Part shown: in pieces, positions 23,060-31,571 of the stretch
How positions within the stretch are numbered: the first letter of the stretch is position 1
Layout: the number at the start of each line of letters is the position of its first letter
From: Pseudomonas sputi
GTDB taxonomy: Bacteria > Pseudomonadota > Gammaproteobacteria > Pseudomonadales > Pseudomonadaceae
Direction: 5' to 3'
Length of the DNA: 41,728 nucleotides
Assembly: GCF_021603585.1 (NCBI RefSeq)
Contig: NZ_BQHI01000038.1
Span: forward strand, 1-41,728
Position numbers and translations under genes: made by a program
The notes under the pieces: generated by a model
The model's database searches: none
What the model saw: only the letters and a program-made list of their open reading frames with translations
What the model was told of the DNA's origin: nothing

Positions 23060-24310
23060 TTAAGCGGCTTTGCTTTCGGTCAGCGACACAACGCTGCCCT
23101 GGCACAACTCGATGATGCGCGTCGCGGCGCGGGCGGCACCTTCGCCATCCGGCGCAGCCACTTGCTGATGCGGTGCGTAATAGGTCGAAGCGTCGGTGTC
23201 TTTTTCCAGTTCGCCCTGGATCAGTTCGACGATACGATCACGGTCGTATCCGATATGCGTCGGGAAGCCCAGCAACTCCAGACGACGCAGAGCTTCCAGT
23301 TCGTGGTATTCGGACTTGGACGACAACAGGAACAGGGTCGGAATATTCATCGCCGCGATTTCCGTCACGGTGATCCACCCCGGTGCCGAAATCAGCAGGC
23401 TGGCTTCGCGCAGCAGGCCCATCCAGTCCGGGTAGTACGGCACGCAGACGACGCCGTCCTGAGCCTGGATATCCTGACGGCCCAGCAGCACCAGTTTCAG
23501 TTCCGGATTGCGCTCGCGCAGGATCTTGAAGCTGTCAAGGTAGGCGGCGAGCAGCGCGTCCTTGTTCTGCGCAAACATCGTGGTGCCGCTGATCGAAGCC
23601 ACAATGAACGGCGAGTCGCCCAGGTTCAGTTGCTCGCGCACGTTCAAACCGGTCTGCACATTGATGTCGCGGATCATCGGCCCGACGAAATGCGCCTTGC
23701 CGCTGACCAGCGCTTCGGCCACCGGTGTGCCCTGATCGAGGGAAGCCACATACGGTTTGTCGGTCAGCACCAGTTGGCTCTGATTGATCATCCAGTTGAA
23801 CTGGCTGTGCAGCGCGGTACGGGCCCGGGCCATTTCCAGCGCGTTGACCTCGAAACCGCCGTCGGCCAGATCATGGTCTTCGAGCTGGCACAGGGTGAAG
23901 TCGTAGCGCTCGGTGACGAACACCAGCGGCGTACCGCTGAAAATCGCGGCCAGGCAGGCGGCCATGTTGTAGTCGGACACCAGAGCGGTCGGCTTGTATT
24001 CGGCGATCAGGGCCAGGTAAGACAGAATCCGCTCGCCGGACAAAAACGTATTGGCGATATAACCGCCAATGTAATTATTCCAGTCGAGTTCTTTCGACAA
24101 GTTGCTCTTTTTCGAGTAATCGACCAAACGACCGGCAATATCCACTACTTCAACGCCGGACTTTTCGAACATCGGCGTGAAGGTCGGCTGCAGGGAAGCC
24201 AGTGCCACGGTCAATGGCATATCCGGCCGCTGTTTTTTAATCGCCTGAGCGATGGACAGCGCGCGCATGTTGTGACCGGAACCGGTTGGATTGGGGGCAA
24301 ATAAAATCAT
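23060..24310 (-). CDS. GT-B fold glycosyltransferase (MurG/GT28 or GT1-like)
   Basis: The 416-residue protein begins M-I-L-F-A-P-N-P-T-G-S-G-H-N-M-R-A, the glycine loop and acceptor-side start of MurG-like GT-B enzymes. Near residue 310 it has A-P-G-W-I-T-V-T-E-I-A-A-M-N-I-P, the nucleotide-sugar binding segment with its conserved Glu. No membrane helix is seen. It would move a sugar from an NDP donor, plausibly a dTDP-deoxysugar made by the downstream rmlA/rmlB products, onto an unknown acceptor. The start overlaps the stop of the upstream acyltransferase gene by ATGA, so the two are translationally coupled, and the toroid gene follows after 22 bases. Confidence 0.82.
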   Translation of the reverse strand: MILFAPNPTGSGHNMRALSIAQAIKKQRPDMPLTVALASLQPTFTPMFEKSGVEVVDIAGRLVDYSKKSNLSKELDWNNYIGGYIANTFLSGERILSYLALIAEYKPTALVSDYNMAACLAAIFSGTPLVFVTERYDFTLCQLEDHDLADGGFEVNALEMARARTALHSQFNWMINQSQLVLTDKPYVASLDQGTPVAEALVSGKAHFVGPMIRDINVQTGLNVREQLNLGDSPFIVASISGTTMFAQNKDALLAAYLDSFKILRERNPELKLVLLGRQDIQAQDGVVCVPYYPDWMGLLREASLLISAPGWITVTEIAAMNIPTLFLLSSKSEYHELEALRRLELLGFPTHIGYDRDRIVELIQGELEKDTDASTYYAPHQQVAAPDGEGAARAATRIIELCQGSVVSLTESKAA

Positions 24311-25278
24311 TCTTGAATCTCCATTAGTTGAACAACGCCATGAACCACAGTGTTTTCCAATACATCCCTTATAACCACCGAGTACGGTTTGATAACGGCA
24401 CCGTCACCAATATTCAGTGGACCTACCAAGATGGCGCCCTCGCCAATAACGCAACGACTTCCAATGCGCACCGGTGCCTCCTCCCAAGGCAGTGAGCGAA
24501 AAGAATAATCATGGGTGGAGGCCACGATCGTGACCCCTTCCGACAACTCGCTGAAGGCACCGACGGACACACCGCCGGCCGCCTCGATAACCACACCGGG
24601 AGCCAGTCGCACGCCGGTGCCCAATTCGATACCGCCCAGTTGCGACATGCCGCCCTGTCGGCTGCTGCGCCCGATCAGAATGCAGTCCCCGGCGATTTCC
24701 ACCGACGCGCCGCCACGCAATTCGGCATCGATCAGGGCGTCGTCGCTGATGTCCCAGGTCAGGGTGTCGGGATTCAGCGACTTGAGCCGTGCGACCGACT
24801 GCGTGGAGCGATCGAGCATCGACGGCAAGCCCTGGCGCGCCCGCTCCCGGACTTTGGCCAGCACGGGTTCCGGGCTCGGCCGGCCGTCCTCGACCACGGT
24901 GCGCCGGGCAATGACCCGCGCCGGGCGACCGACGACGATTGCGTCCGGCGGCACATCCGCTGTCACCAACGCACCCGCTGCCACCACAGCCCCGGCACCG
25001 ATGGAAACACCGGCAGCCACGGTGGCCTTGGCGCCCAGCCAGACGTTTTCGGCAATCCGAACCGGCGACTGCGCCGTCCCCAGGCACTGGGCACCGGTGG
25101 CGAACATGCTGGATTTGCCGACAGAGGCGTGCTGCAAATCGCATCTGAAACCAATGAAGCAGTCATTGCCGATCTGCACGTTTGTCAGGCGACTGCCGGC
25201 ACGCACCCAGACGTGCCGGCCAAGCTCACTTGCGCTATCAACAGTCGTCGAAACTTCAATTACGTTTATGTCGTCCAC
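24307..25278 (-). CDS. Tandem left-handed beta-helix (hexapeptide) acyltransferase
   Basis: The 323-residue protein has two separate hexapeptide-repeat domains. The first (about 20-127) runs through I-G-A-G-A-V-V-A-A-G-A-L-V-T and ends V-V-G-R-P-A-R-V-I-A, the usual end of sugar O- or N-acetyltransferases. A helical linker follows (about 128-190). The second domain (about 192-315) has its own R-I-G-S-R-C-V-I-G-E-G-A and a loop with S-T-H-D-Y-S that could supply a catalytic His. Two domains in one chain are uncommon. A sugar acetyl- or acyltransferase role fits the operon. It starts with GTG at 25278 behind a weak GAGG element, and it is the first gene of the operon, preceded by a leader of about 310 bases. 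Confidence 0.78.
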   Translation of the reverse strand: MDDINVIEVSTTVDSASELGRHVWVRAGSRLTNVQIGNDCFIGFRCDLQHASVGKSSMFATGAQCLGTAQSPVRIAENVWLGAKATVAAGVSIGAGAVVAAGALVTADVPPDAIVVGRPARVIARRTVVEDGRPSPEPVLAKVRERARQGLPSMLDRSTQSVARLKSLNPDTLTWDISDDALIDAELRGGASVEIAGDCILIGRSSRQGGMSQLGGIELGTGVRLAPGVVIEAAGGVSVGAFSELSEGVTIVASTHDYSFRSLPWEEAPVRIGSRCVIGEGAILVGPLNIGDGAVIKPYSVVIRDVLENTVVHGVVQLMEIQE

Positions 25279-25847
25279 AATAAAGCCTCATTCCATTGAT
25301 GCCGGGCACATAACATTCCGATAGGCGTGCGCATCCCGCAGATATAAATCCGCCAGTGCACAAATAATTAATTAACTGTTCATTTAAGGCTTCAACTCAA
25401 AGCACGCGAAACATTGCGTCCGCGCCACTTATTAACTGTCCAGTTCATTCAACTGTCATTATTCATTAACAACAGATAGAAGTTCACACTTGAGCCAAAG
25501 GCCAAGTCAGTTGTCGATGATGAGAAAAAGCCGATTCAAGTCTGTCCGTGACTCAGGTGAAGCTCCCTTGTGAGGAATAGTTCTTTAGTACGAATGTTAT
25601 AGTACAGACGATTTTGTTTTGCAATAGGTGTCAGAATGGTTATCTCGTTTTAGTCTAAAAATTGATTGAACTTTTATGATGCACGCTTGTACTAAAACCG
25701 TCATATATGCACAGCGGTGGTGCACATTCAGGTATCGCGCAGATTGGCGCCAGCGCTTACAGGCATCTGGAGGTCGACCCCAGACATTCCGGCAGCCCCC
25801 GCGAACGTTACGGTGACGACTCCAACTCCCTTTGGCCTGGAGCCGTC
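25279..25847. other. 569-base AT-rich noncoding region with regulatory repeats
   Basis: This gap separates the minus-strand glycosylation operon from the plus-strand cupin gene and is visibly richer in A and T than its neighbours. It holds three copies of an AACTGT-type element (25374-25382, 25434-25442, 25451-25459), one of which forms the palindrome AACTG-TC-CAGTT (25434-25445), the GTAC operator-promoter at 25587-25624 and a single GTAC half-site (TTGTAC, 25687-25692). No reading frame with a ribosome site was found in it. The long leader could contain an unrecognised RNA element. Confidence 0.6.
25587..25624 (-). promoter_or_regulatory. Promoter with degenerate GTAC operator, site 4 (glycosylation operon)
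   Basis: On the minus strand TTGCAA (25619-25624) and TATAAC (complement of 25596-25601) have 17-base spacing, a good sigma-70 match. AGTACG-AATGTTAT-AGTACA (25587-25606) keeps the GTAC-N10-GTAC core of sites 1-3, with one changed base next to each core and a weaker central TACA. It overlaps the -10 box and the probable start of transcription. The operon start codon is about 310 bases downstream. The site also faces the divergent cupin gene. Confidence 0.55.
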
Positions 25848-26192
25848 ATGCCCGCACCTATCACCGTTCTGCGCGACACCCATCCCCTGCCCGTACTCGA
25901 CGCCTGCAAATGGGAAAAGCTCGAGGGCGACCCACACACCGTCAACCTCAACGCTTACACCAGCGAAGACGGCAGCAAGATCATGGGCACCTGGATCTGC
26001 ACCCCGGGCAAGTGGCGGGTGGACTACGTGAAGTGGGAGTACTGCCATTTTCAGGAAGGCTACTGCGTGATCACCCCGGACGGCATGGAGCCGATCCACC
26101 TGCGTGCCGGCGACATCTTCGTGGTCGAGCCGGGCATGAAAGGTACCTGGGAAGTGGTCGAGACCGTGCGTAAATATTTCGTGTTCGCCTGA
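25848..26192 (+). CDS. Cupin-domain protein (cupin_3/DUF861 type)
   Basis: The 114-residue protein is one small beta-barrel cupin with the DUF861 pattern W-E-Y-C-H-F-Q-E-G-Y-C-V-I-T, then D-G-M-E-P-I-H-L-R-A-G-D-I-F-V-V-E-P-G and W-E-V-V-E-T-V-R-K-Y-F-V-F. The family includes (S)-ureidoglycine aminohydrolase-like and many uncharacterised proteins; the substrate cannot be named. The ATG at 25848 is chosen because GGAG lies 6 bases upstream. A longer reading from 25707 runs through noncoding-looking sequence. It is divergent from the glycosylation operon and convergent with mmsB, and may share the site 4 regulatory region. Confidence 0.82.
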   Translation: MPAPITVLRDTHPLPVLDACKWEKLEGDPHTVNLNAYTSEDGSKIMGTWICTPGKWRVDYVKWEYCHFQEGYCVITPDGMEPIHLRAGDIFVVEPGMKGTWEVVETVRKYFVFA

Positions 26193-26195
26193 AAC

Positions 26196-26232
26196 AAAAA
26201 AGCCGGGAAACCACCCGACGTGATTTCCCGGC
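26196..26232 (-). terminator. Intrinsic terminator of the mmsA-mmsB operon
   Basis: GCCGGGAAA (26202-26210) pairs with TTTCCCGGC (26224-26232) around 13 bases. Read on the minus strand the stem is followed by a run of six T (complement of 26196-26201). It lies 54 bases after the mmsB stop codon and 9 bases past the end of the convergent cupin gene. Confidence 0.88.
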
Positions 26233-26286
26233 AACACCTGCTGCATTGGATGTGCAGACCTGTGGCGAGCACAGGCCTGACGACGG

Positions 26287-27174
26287 TTACTGCGGCTTGC
26301 GATAGCTGTTGATGATCGCCGAAAAATCCTTGCCACCTTCTCCACGCTGACTCATCGCCTGATACAACTGCTGCGCTACCGCGCCCAGCACCACCGGCTG
26401 ATGGGCCTGACGCGCCGCTTCGGTAGCCAGCCCCAGATCCTTGAGCATCAGCTCGGCGCCGAAGCCACCGGTGTAGCCGCGCGAGGCCGGTGCCGTTTCG
26501 ACGATGCCCGGCCACGGGTTGTACATTTCCGAACTCCAGCAACGCCCGGTCGAGCTGTTGATGATCCCGGCAAGTACGCCAGTGTCGATCCCCAAAGCAT
26601 CACCCAACGCCATCGCCTCACTGACGCCGACCATCGAAATGGCGAGCAACAGGTTGTTGCAGATTTTGGCGATCTGGCCGGTGCCGACCTCACCGCAATG
26701 CACGATGTTGCGGCCCATTTGTGCAAGCACCGGTTGCAGAGTGGCGAACAGTTCCGGGGTGGCGCCGACCATGAAGGTCAGCGTGCCGGCCGTTGCCCCG
26801 CCGGTGCCGCCGGACACCGGGGCATCGGCCATGGCCACGCCCTGTTTGGCAGCCGCCGCCGCCACATCGCGTGCCGTCTGCGGATCGATCGTGCTGCAAT
26901 CCACCGCCGGCACGCCTTTGCCGATCCCGGCGAGCACGCCGTCCTCACCGAGCCAGACGCTGCGTACATGCACCGCAGCCGGGAGCATGGTGATCACCAG
27001 TTCTGCATCTGCAGCAGCTTCGCGAGCCGAGGCGCGAATGGTACCGCCCAGTTGCTCGAGTTCCGCCAGTACGGTTTGGTTCAGGTCCACCAGATTCAGC
27101 GAATGTCCGGCCTTGATCAGGTTGCGCGCCATCGGCGCGCCCATGTTGCCCAGACCGATAAATGCGATTTTCAT
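26287..27174 (-). CDS. mmsB: 3-hydroxyisobutyrate dehydrogenase
   Basis: The 295-residue protein has the beta-hydroxyacid dehydrogenase signature F-I-G-L-G-N-M-G-A-P-M at the N-terminus, the substrate-binding A-P-V-S-G-G-T-G-G near residue 120 and the catalytic-Lys helix G-Q-I-A-K-I-C-N-N-L-L near 170. It oxidises 3-hydroxyisobutyrate to methylmalonate semialdehyde in valine catabolism, which the upstream mmsA product then uses. The ATG at 27174 is preferred over 27180 because GAGGA lies 7 bases upstream, overlapping the mmsA stop codon. The two genes are 9 bases apart and form one operon closed by the terminator at 26196-26232. Confidence 0.93.
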   Translation of the reverse strand: MKIAFIGLGNMGAPMARNLIKAGHSLNLVDLNQTVLAELEQLGGTIRASAREAAADAELVITMLPAAVHVRSVWLGEDGVLAGIGKGVPAVDCSTIDPQTARDVAAAAAKQGVAMADAPVSGGTGGATAGTLTFMVGATPELFATLQPVLAQMGRNIVHCGEVGTGQIAKICNNLLLAISMVGVSEAMALGDALGIDTGVLAGIINSSTGRCWSSEMYNPWPGIVETAPASRGYTGGFGAELMLKDLGLATEAARQAHQPVVLGAVAQQLYQAMSQRGEGGKDFSAIINSYRKPQ

Positions 27175-27183
27175 GGCCATTCC

Positions 27184-28710
<1,527 letters not shown>

Positions 28711-28744
28711 GCTGGTCTCCAGAACTTGTTTTTATCTTAGGAGC

Positions 28745-28765
28745 CAAGGCGAAAGGTTCGCCTTG
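28745..28765. repeat. Perfect palindrome in the mmsA leader
   Basis: CAAGGCGAA (28745-28753) and TTCGCCTTG (28757-28765) are exact inverted copies with a 3-base loop. The element lies about 35 bases upstream of mmsA within the mmsA/lysR divergent region. It could be an operator or a leader hairpin. Confidence 0.5.
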
Positions 28766-28815
28766 AGATGAGGCGTGTGTCACGAATTGGTTGTCGGACT
28801 GTTTTTGGAGTATAG

Positions 28816-28844
28816 ATGTGCAAACTTCTAATAAGAACGCACAT
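28816..28844 (+). promoter_or_regulatory. Inverted repeat upstream of the mmsA-divergent lysR gene
   Basis: ATGTGC (28816-28821) and GCACAT (28839-28844) are inverted copies flanked by TATA on both sides, and TTCT-AATA-AGAA (28826-28837) lies between. It ends 15 bases upstream of the lysR ATG. A LysR autoregulatory site is the simplest reading. Confidence 0.4.
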
Positions 28845-28859
28845 ATAAGCCCGTCCATC

Positions 28860-29807
28860 ATGCAAAAAAACATCACCTCTCTCGGCTCGCTGAACTGGGA
28901 CGACCTCAAGTTTTTCCTCGAAGTCGCCCGTACCCGCAAGGCCAGCACGGCGGCCAAACGCCTGGCGGTGGACTACACCACCGTGTCTCGGCGGATCAGT
29001 TCGCTGGAAGCGGCGCTCGGTACCTTGCTGTTCGAAAAGTCGCGCACCAGCGGTTTCGTGCTGACTGCCGAAGGCCAGCGCCTGCTGAGTTATGCCGAGT
29101 CAATCGAAAGCACATTGCACATGGCCTGCGAGCAGGTGTCAGGCTCTGGCGTCGCGCTGTCCGGGCATGTGCGCATGGGCTGCACCGAAGGATTCGGCAG
29201 CTTCTTCATCACCCCGCAGTTGAGCCATTTCGTCGACGCGTACCCGGCGATCTCGGTGGACATCCTGCCGCTGCCGCACTTCATCAGCCTGTCCAAACGC
29301 GAGGCCGACATCGTCATCGCCCTCGAACGCCCGGAACACGGTCCGTACGTGTGCTGCAAACTCTGCGACTACCGCTTGCAGCTCTACGCGACTCAGCAAT
29401 ACCTGGACAAACACCCGCCAATCCGCCGCCCCGCCGACCTGGGCAAGCATCAATTCATCAGTTACGTGGATGACCTGGCGTTCAGCTCGGAGCTGCTGTA
29501 TCTGGCGAACGTGTTGCCCGGCGCCAGCGCCAATTTGCGCAGCACCAGCGTGATCGCACAGTTCGTGGCGGCGCAGCAGGGGCGCTCATTGGCGATTCTG
29601 CCGTGCTTCCTCGCGGCCCAGGACCCGCGCCTGTTGCCGGTGTTGCCGGAGGAAATCGACATCACCCGGCAGTTCTGGATGTACTGCCGGGAGGACCTGC
29701 GCAAGCTTAAGCGGATCACCCTGTTGTGGGATTACATCCGTGAGGTGACCGAGCGCAATCAGGGTCTGTTGATGGGAGAGACCCGCGAAATGCAGTTCGC
29801 CGATTAA
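28860..29807 (+). CDS. LysR-family transcriptional regulator, divergent from mmsAB
   Basis: The 315-residue protein has an N-terminal winged helix-turn-helix (about 14-72, K-A-S-T-A-A-K-R-L-A-V-D-Y-T-T-V-S-R-R-I) and a periplasmic-binding-like effector domain (about 100-300). It belongs to the LysR group with a short leader before N-W-D-D-L-K-F-F-L-E. The ATG at 28860 is chosen because the conserved domain begins soon after; the upstream 23 codons cover the inverted repeat at 28816-28844, and the ribosome site is weak. Divergence from mmsA over 149 bases makes mmsAB the probable target. Its last codons overlap those of yfiB by 4 bases within a shared palindrome. Confidence 0.85.
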   Translation: MQKNITSLGSLNWDDLKFFLEVARTRKASTAAKRLAVDYTTVSRRISSLEAALGTLLFEKSRTSGFVLTAEGQRLLSYAESIESTLHMACEQVSGSGVALSGHVRMGCTEGFGSFFITPQLSHFVDAYPAISVDILPLPHFISLSKREADIVIALERPEHGPYVCCKLCDYRLQLYATQQYLDKHPPIRRPADLGKHQFISYVDDLAFSSELLYLANVLPGASANLRSTSVIAQFVAAQQGRSLAILPCFLAAQDPRLLPVLPEEIDITRQFWMYCREDLRKLKRITLLWDYIREVTERNQGLLMGETREMQFAD

Positions 29808-29812
29808 TCGGC
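29799..29812. repeat. Palindrome spanning the ends of two convergent genes
   Basis: GCCGATTAATCGGC (29799-29812) is a perfect 14-base palindrome. Read either way it encodes Ala-Asp-stop, so the lysR gene (plus) and yfiB (minus) both end through it and overlap by 4 bases. Confidence 0.85.
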
Positions 29813-30298
29813 GCTGACCACGATCGACACCCGGCGGTTTTCGGTGCGGCCGGCGGCGGTGTCGTTGGAGGCGACCGGTTCGCGGCTGCCGAGGCCTTGC
29901 AACTGGATGTTCTCTTCTTTCATGCCGACCGAGGTCAGCACTTTGCCGACGCTTTTCGCACGACGCAGTGACAGCTGCTGGTTGTAGGTTTCCTTGCCCG
30001 AGGCGTCGGTGTGGCCATCCACGCGTACCCGTTCGATGCCGACACCCACCAGCGCTTTGCCGATACGCTCGACGATTTCGGTACTTTGCTGGTTCAGGCT
30101 TTCGACATTGCTGCCAAACAACACTTTGCCCGACAGACCGAACTCCCAGCCGTCATCGGTCAACTCGAAGCCTTGCTGCTTGAGGACCGCGACCTGAGCC
30201 GGCGTCAGGCCTTTTTGTGGTGCGGTCTGGCAACCGGTCAGGGTCAGCATGGCTGTCAGCAACAGAGTGGAAAACAGGCGAATGGAAAGTGAGAACAC
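29804..30298 (-). CDS. yfiB: OmpA-family peptidoglycan-binding lipoprotein, YfiB/AwsO
   Basis: The 164-residue precursor has a lipoprotein signal with L-T-G-C, giving lipidation at Cys23. A C-terminal OmpA-like domain follows, with D-G-H-T-D-A-S-G near residue 100 and R-T-E-N-R-R-V at the end; these residues bind peptidoglycan. YfiB sequesters YfiR at the outer membrane and so releases YfiN. The start is a GTG at 30298, since AGGAG lies 8 bases upstream and the ATG at 30303 leads to an early stop. A longer reading from 30433 would lie inside yfiN. The start is 4 bases after the yfiN stop, so the two genes are coupled. Confidence 0.9.
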   Translation of the reverse strand: MFSLSIRLFSTLLLTAMLTLTGCQTAPQKGLTPAQVAVLKQQGFELTDDGWEFGLSGKVLFGSNVESLNQQSTEIVERIGKALVGVGIERVRVDGHTDASGKETYNQQLSLRRAKSVGKVLTSVGMKEENIQLQGLGSREPVASNDTAAGRTENRRVSIVVSAD

Positions 30299-30302
30299 GG
30301 CA

Positions 30303-31571
30303 TCAGCTCCTGGTTTGAACGGGATCGACCGGGTGCTCCGACCCAGCCGTGAATTGGGCGCCGCGCGACAAACGCTTGGCTTGATACATCGCAGCATCCG
30401 CCGCATCGAGCAAGGTGCCGGGCGTGGCGCCATGATCGGGGTAAACCGCGATGCCGATACTGAGCGAAGTCACGACACTGCCGTCGCCCGGAAGCGCAAT
30501 CGGGATGTCCATGCTGGCGAGGATCTTGTCGGCAATGCGCTCGGCGTCTTCGGTCTTGTGCAAGGGCGTCAGCAGAACGGCGAACTCATCCCCACCCAGA
30601 CGTGCCACCAGATCTTCTTCACGCAACTGCGCCCGCACCCGACTCGCCACCGCCATCAGCACGGCATCGCCAGCGGCATGACCGAAGTTGTCGTTGATGT
30701 CCTTGAAGCGATCGCTGTCGAGAAACAGCACCGCCACTTGCTCATTCGACTTGTGGGCATTGCGCAGGGCCCGGATCAGGCGGCCTTCGAAAAAGGCTCG
30801 GTTCGGCAACCCGGTGAGGCTGTCATGACTGGCCTGATGGGCGAGGGTTTCGTTTTCGCTTTGCAAGTGGGTTTGCCAGGATTCGAGTTCATCGAGCAGG
30901 GCATTGAAGTCGGTCCCGAGGTTGTCCAGCTCGGCAATCTTCGCCCGCGGCACCCGTCGATCCAGTGCCCGTTCGCTGCGAGCCGCATGCGCCACGGCCG
31001 CCAGGCTGTGCAACGGGCCGATGATCCTGCGCAACTGACGTTGCGCCAGGTAAAGCGCGACCCAGGCACTGATTGCCGTGCAAAGAATGATGCCCGCCAG
31101 ACCGCTCAACAGAAACCGCATCAGGCTGCCGCCATGGCCGATCAGCAAGATACGGCCGATTTCGTGATCCTGATGCTGGATCGGCAGGTTGATGGGTTTT
31201 TCCAGAATGACTCGCGCGATCTTCATCTCCAGTTCGGAAAACAGGCCGTTCTCCGGGCGCTGCCAACGCGCGAGCAACTGACCCTGAGTGTCCAGCACCT
31301 GGACATCCGCCACTTCTTCGGTCGAGGCGATCAACGCCAGCGCTTCGGTCGCGGCGGCCTTGTCGTTGAACACCACGGCGGCCTCCACGGTGTAACTGAT
31401 CGAGCGGGCGATCAGGTGCAGGTTGTGATCGGCATAGACTCGCAGCGCCAGCACCCCAAGCAGCGTCAGCGACACACTGGCCATTGCCACGGCGACCAGC
31501 GCCACAATCAGGTTGCCACGGCCGATGACCGAGCCCAGGGTCGGACGCCCAGTGGATTTGTCGCCTCTCAT
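30303..31571 (-). CDS. yfiN: Membrane diguanylate cyclase YfiN/TpbB/AwsR
   Basis: The 422-residue protein has a first membrane helix (about 20-45), a periplasmic sensor domain (about 46-148), a second helix (about 150-176), a HAMP domain (about 177-230) and a C-terminal GGDEF domain. The active site G-G-D-E-F is intact at 326-330, and the inhibitory product-binding motif R-E-E-D is at 317-320, five residues before it. It should therefore make c-di-GMP from two GTP and show feedback inhibition. In the known system the periplasmic YfiR holds it inactive. The gene overlaps yfiR by ATGA and is followed by yfiB. Confidence 0.93.
   Translation of the reverse strand: MRGDKSTGRPTLGSVIGRGNLIVALVAVAMASVSLTLLGVLALRVYADHNLHLIARSISYTVEAAVVFNDKAAATEALALIASTEEVADVQVLDTQGQLLARWQRPENGLFSELEMKIARVILEKPINLPIQHQDHEIGRILLIGHGGSLMRFLLSGLAGIILCTAISAWVALYLAQRQLRRIIGPLHSLAAVAHAARSERALDRRVPRAKIAELDNLGTDFNALLDELESWQTHLQSENETLAHQASHDSLTGLPNRAFFEGRLIRALRNAHKSNEQVAVLFLDSDRFKDINDNFGHAAGDAVLMAVASRVRAQLREEDLVARLGGDEFAVLLTPLHKTEDAERIADKILASMDIPIALPGDGSVVTSLSIGIAVYPDHGATPGTLLDAADAAMYQAKRLSRGAQFTAGSEHPVDPVQTRS

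Noticed and set aside
25687-25692. A fifth GTAC operator
   Set aside because: TTGTAC is a single half-site; no second GTAC lies at the required 10-base spacing.
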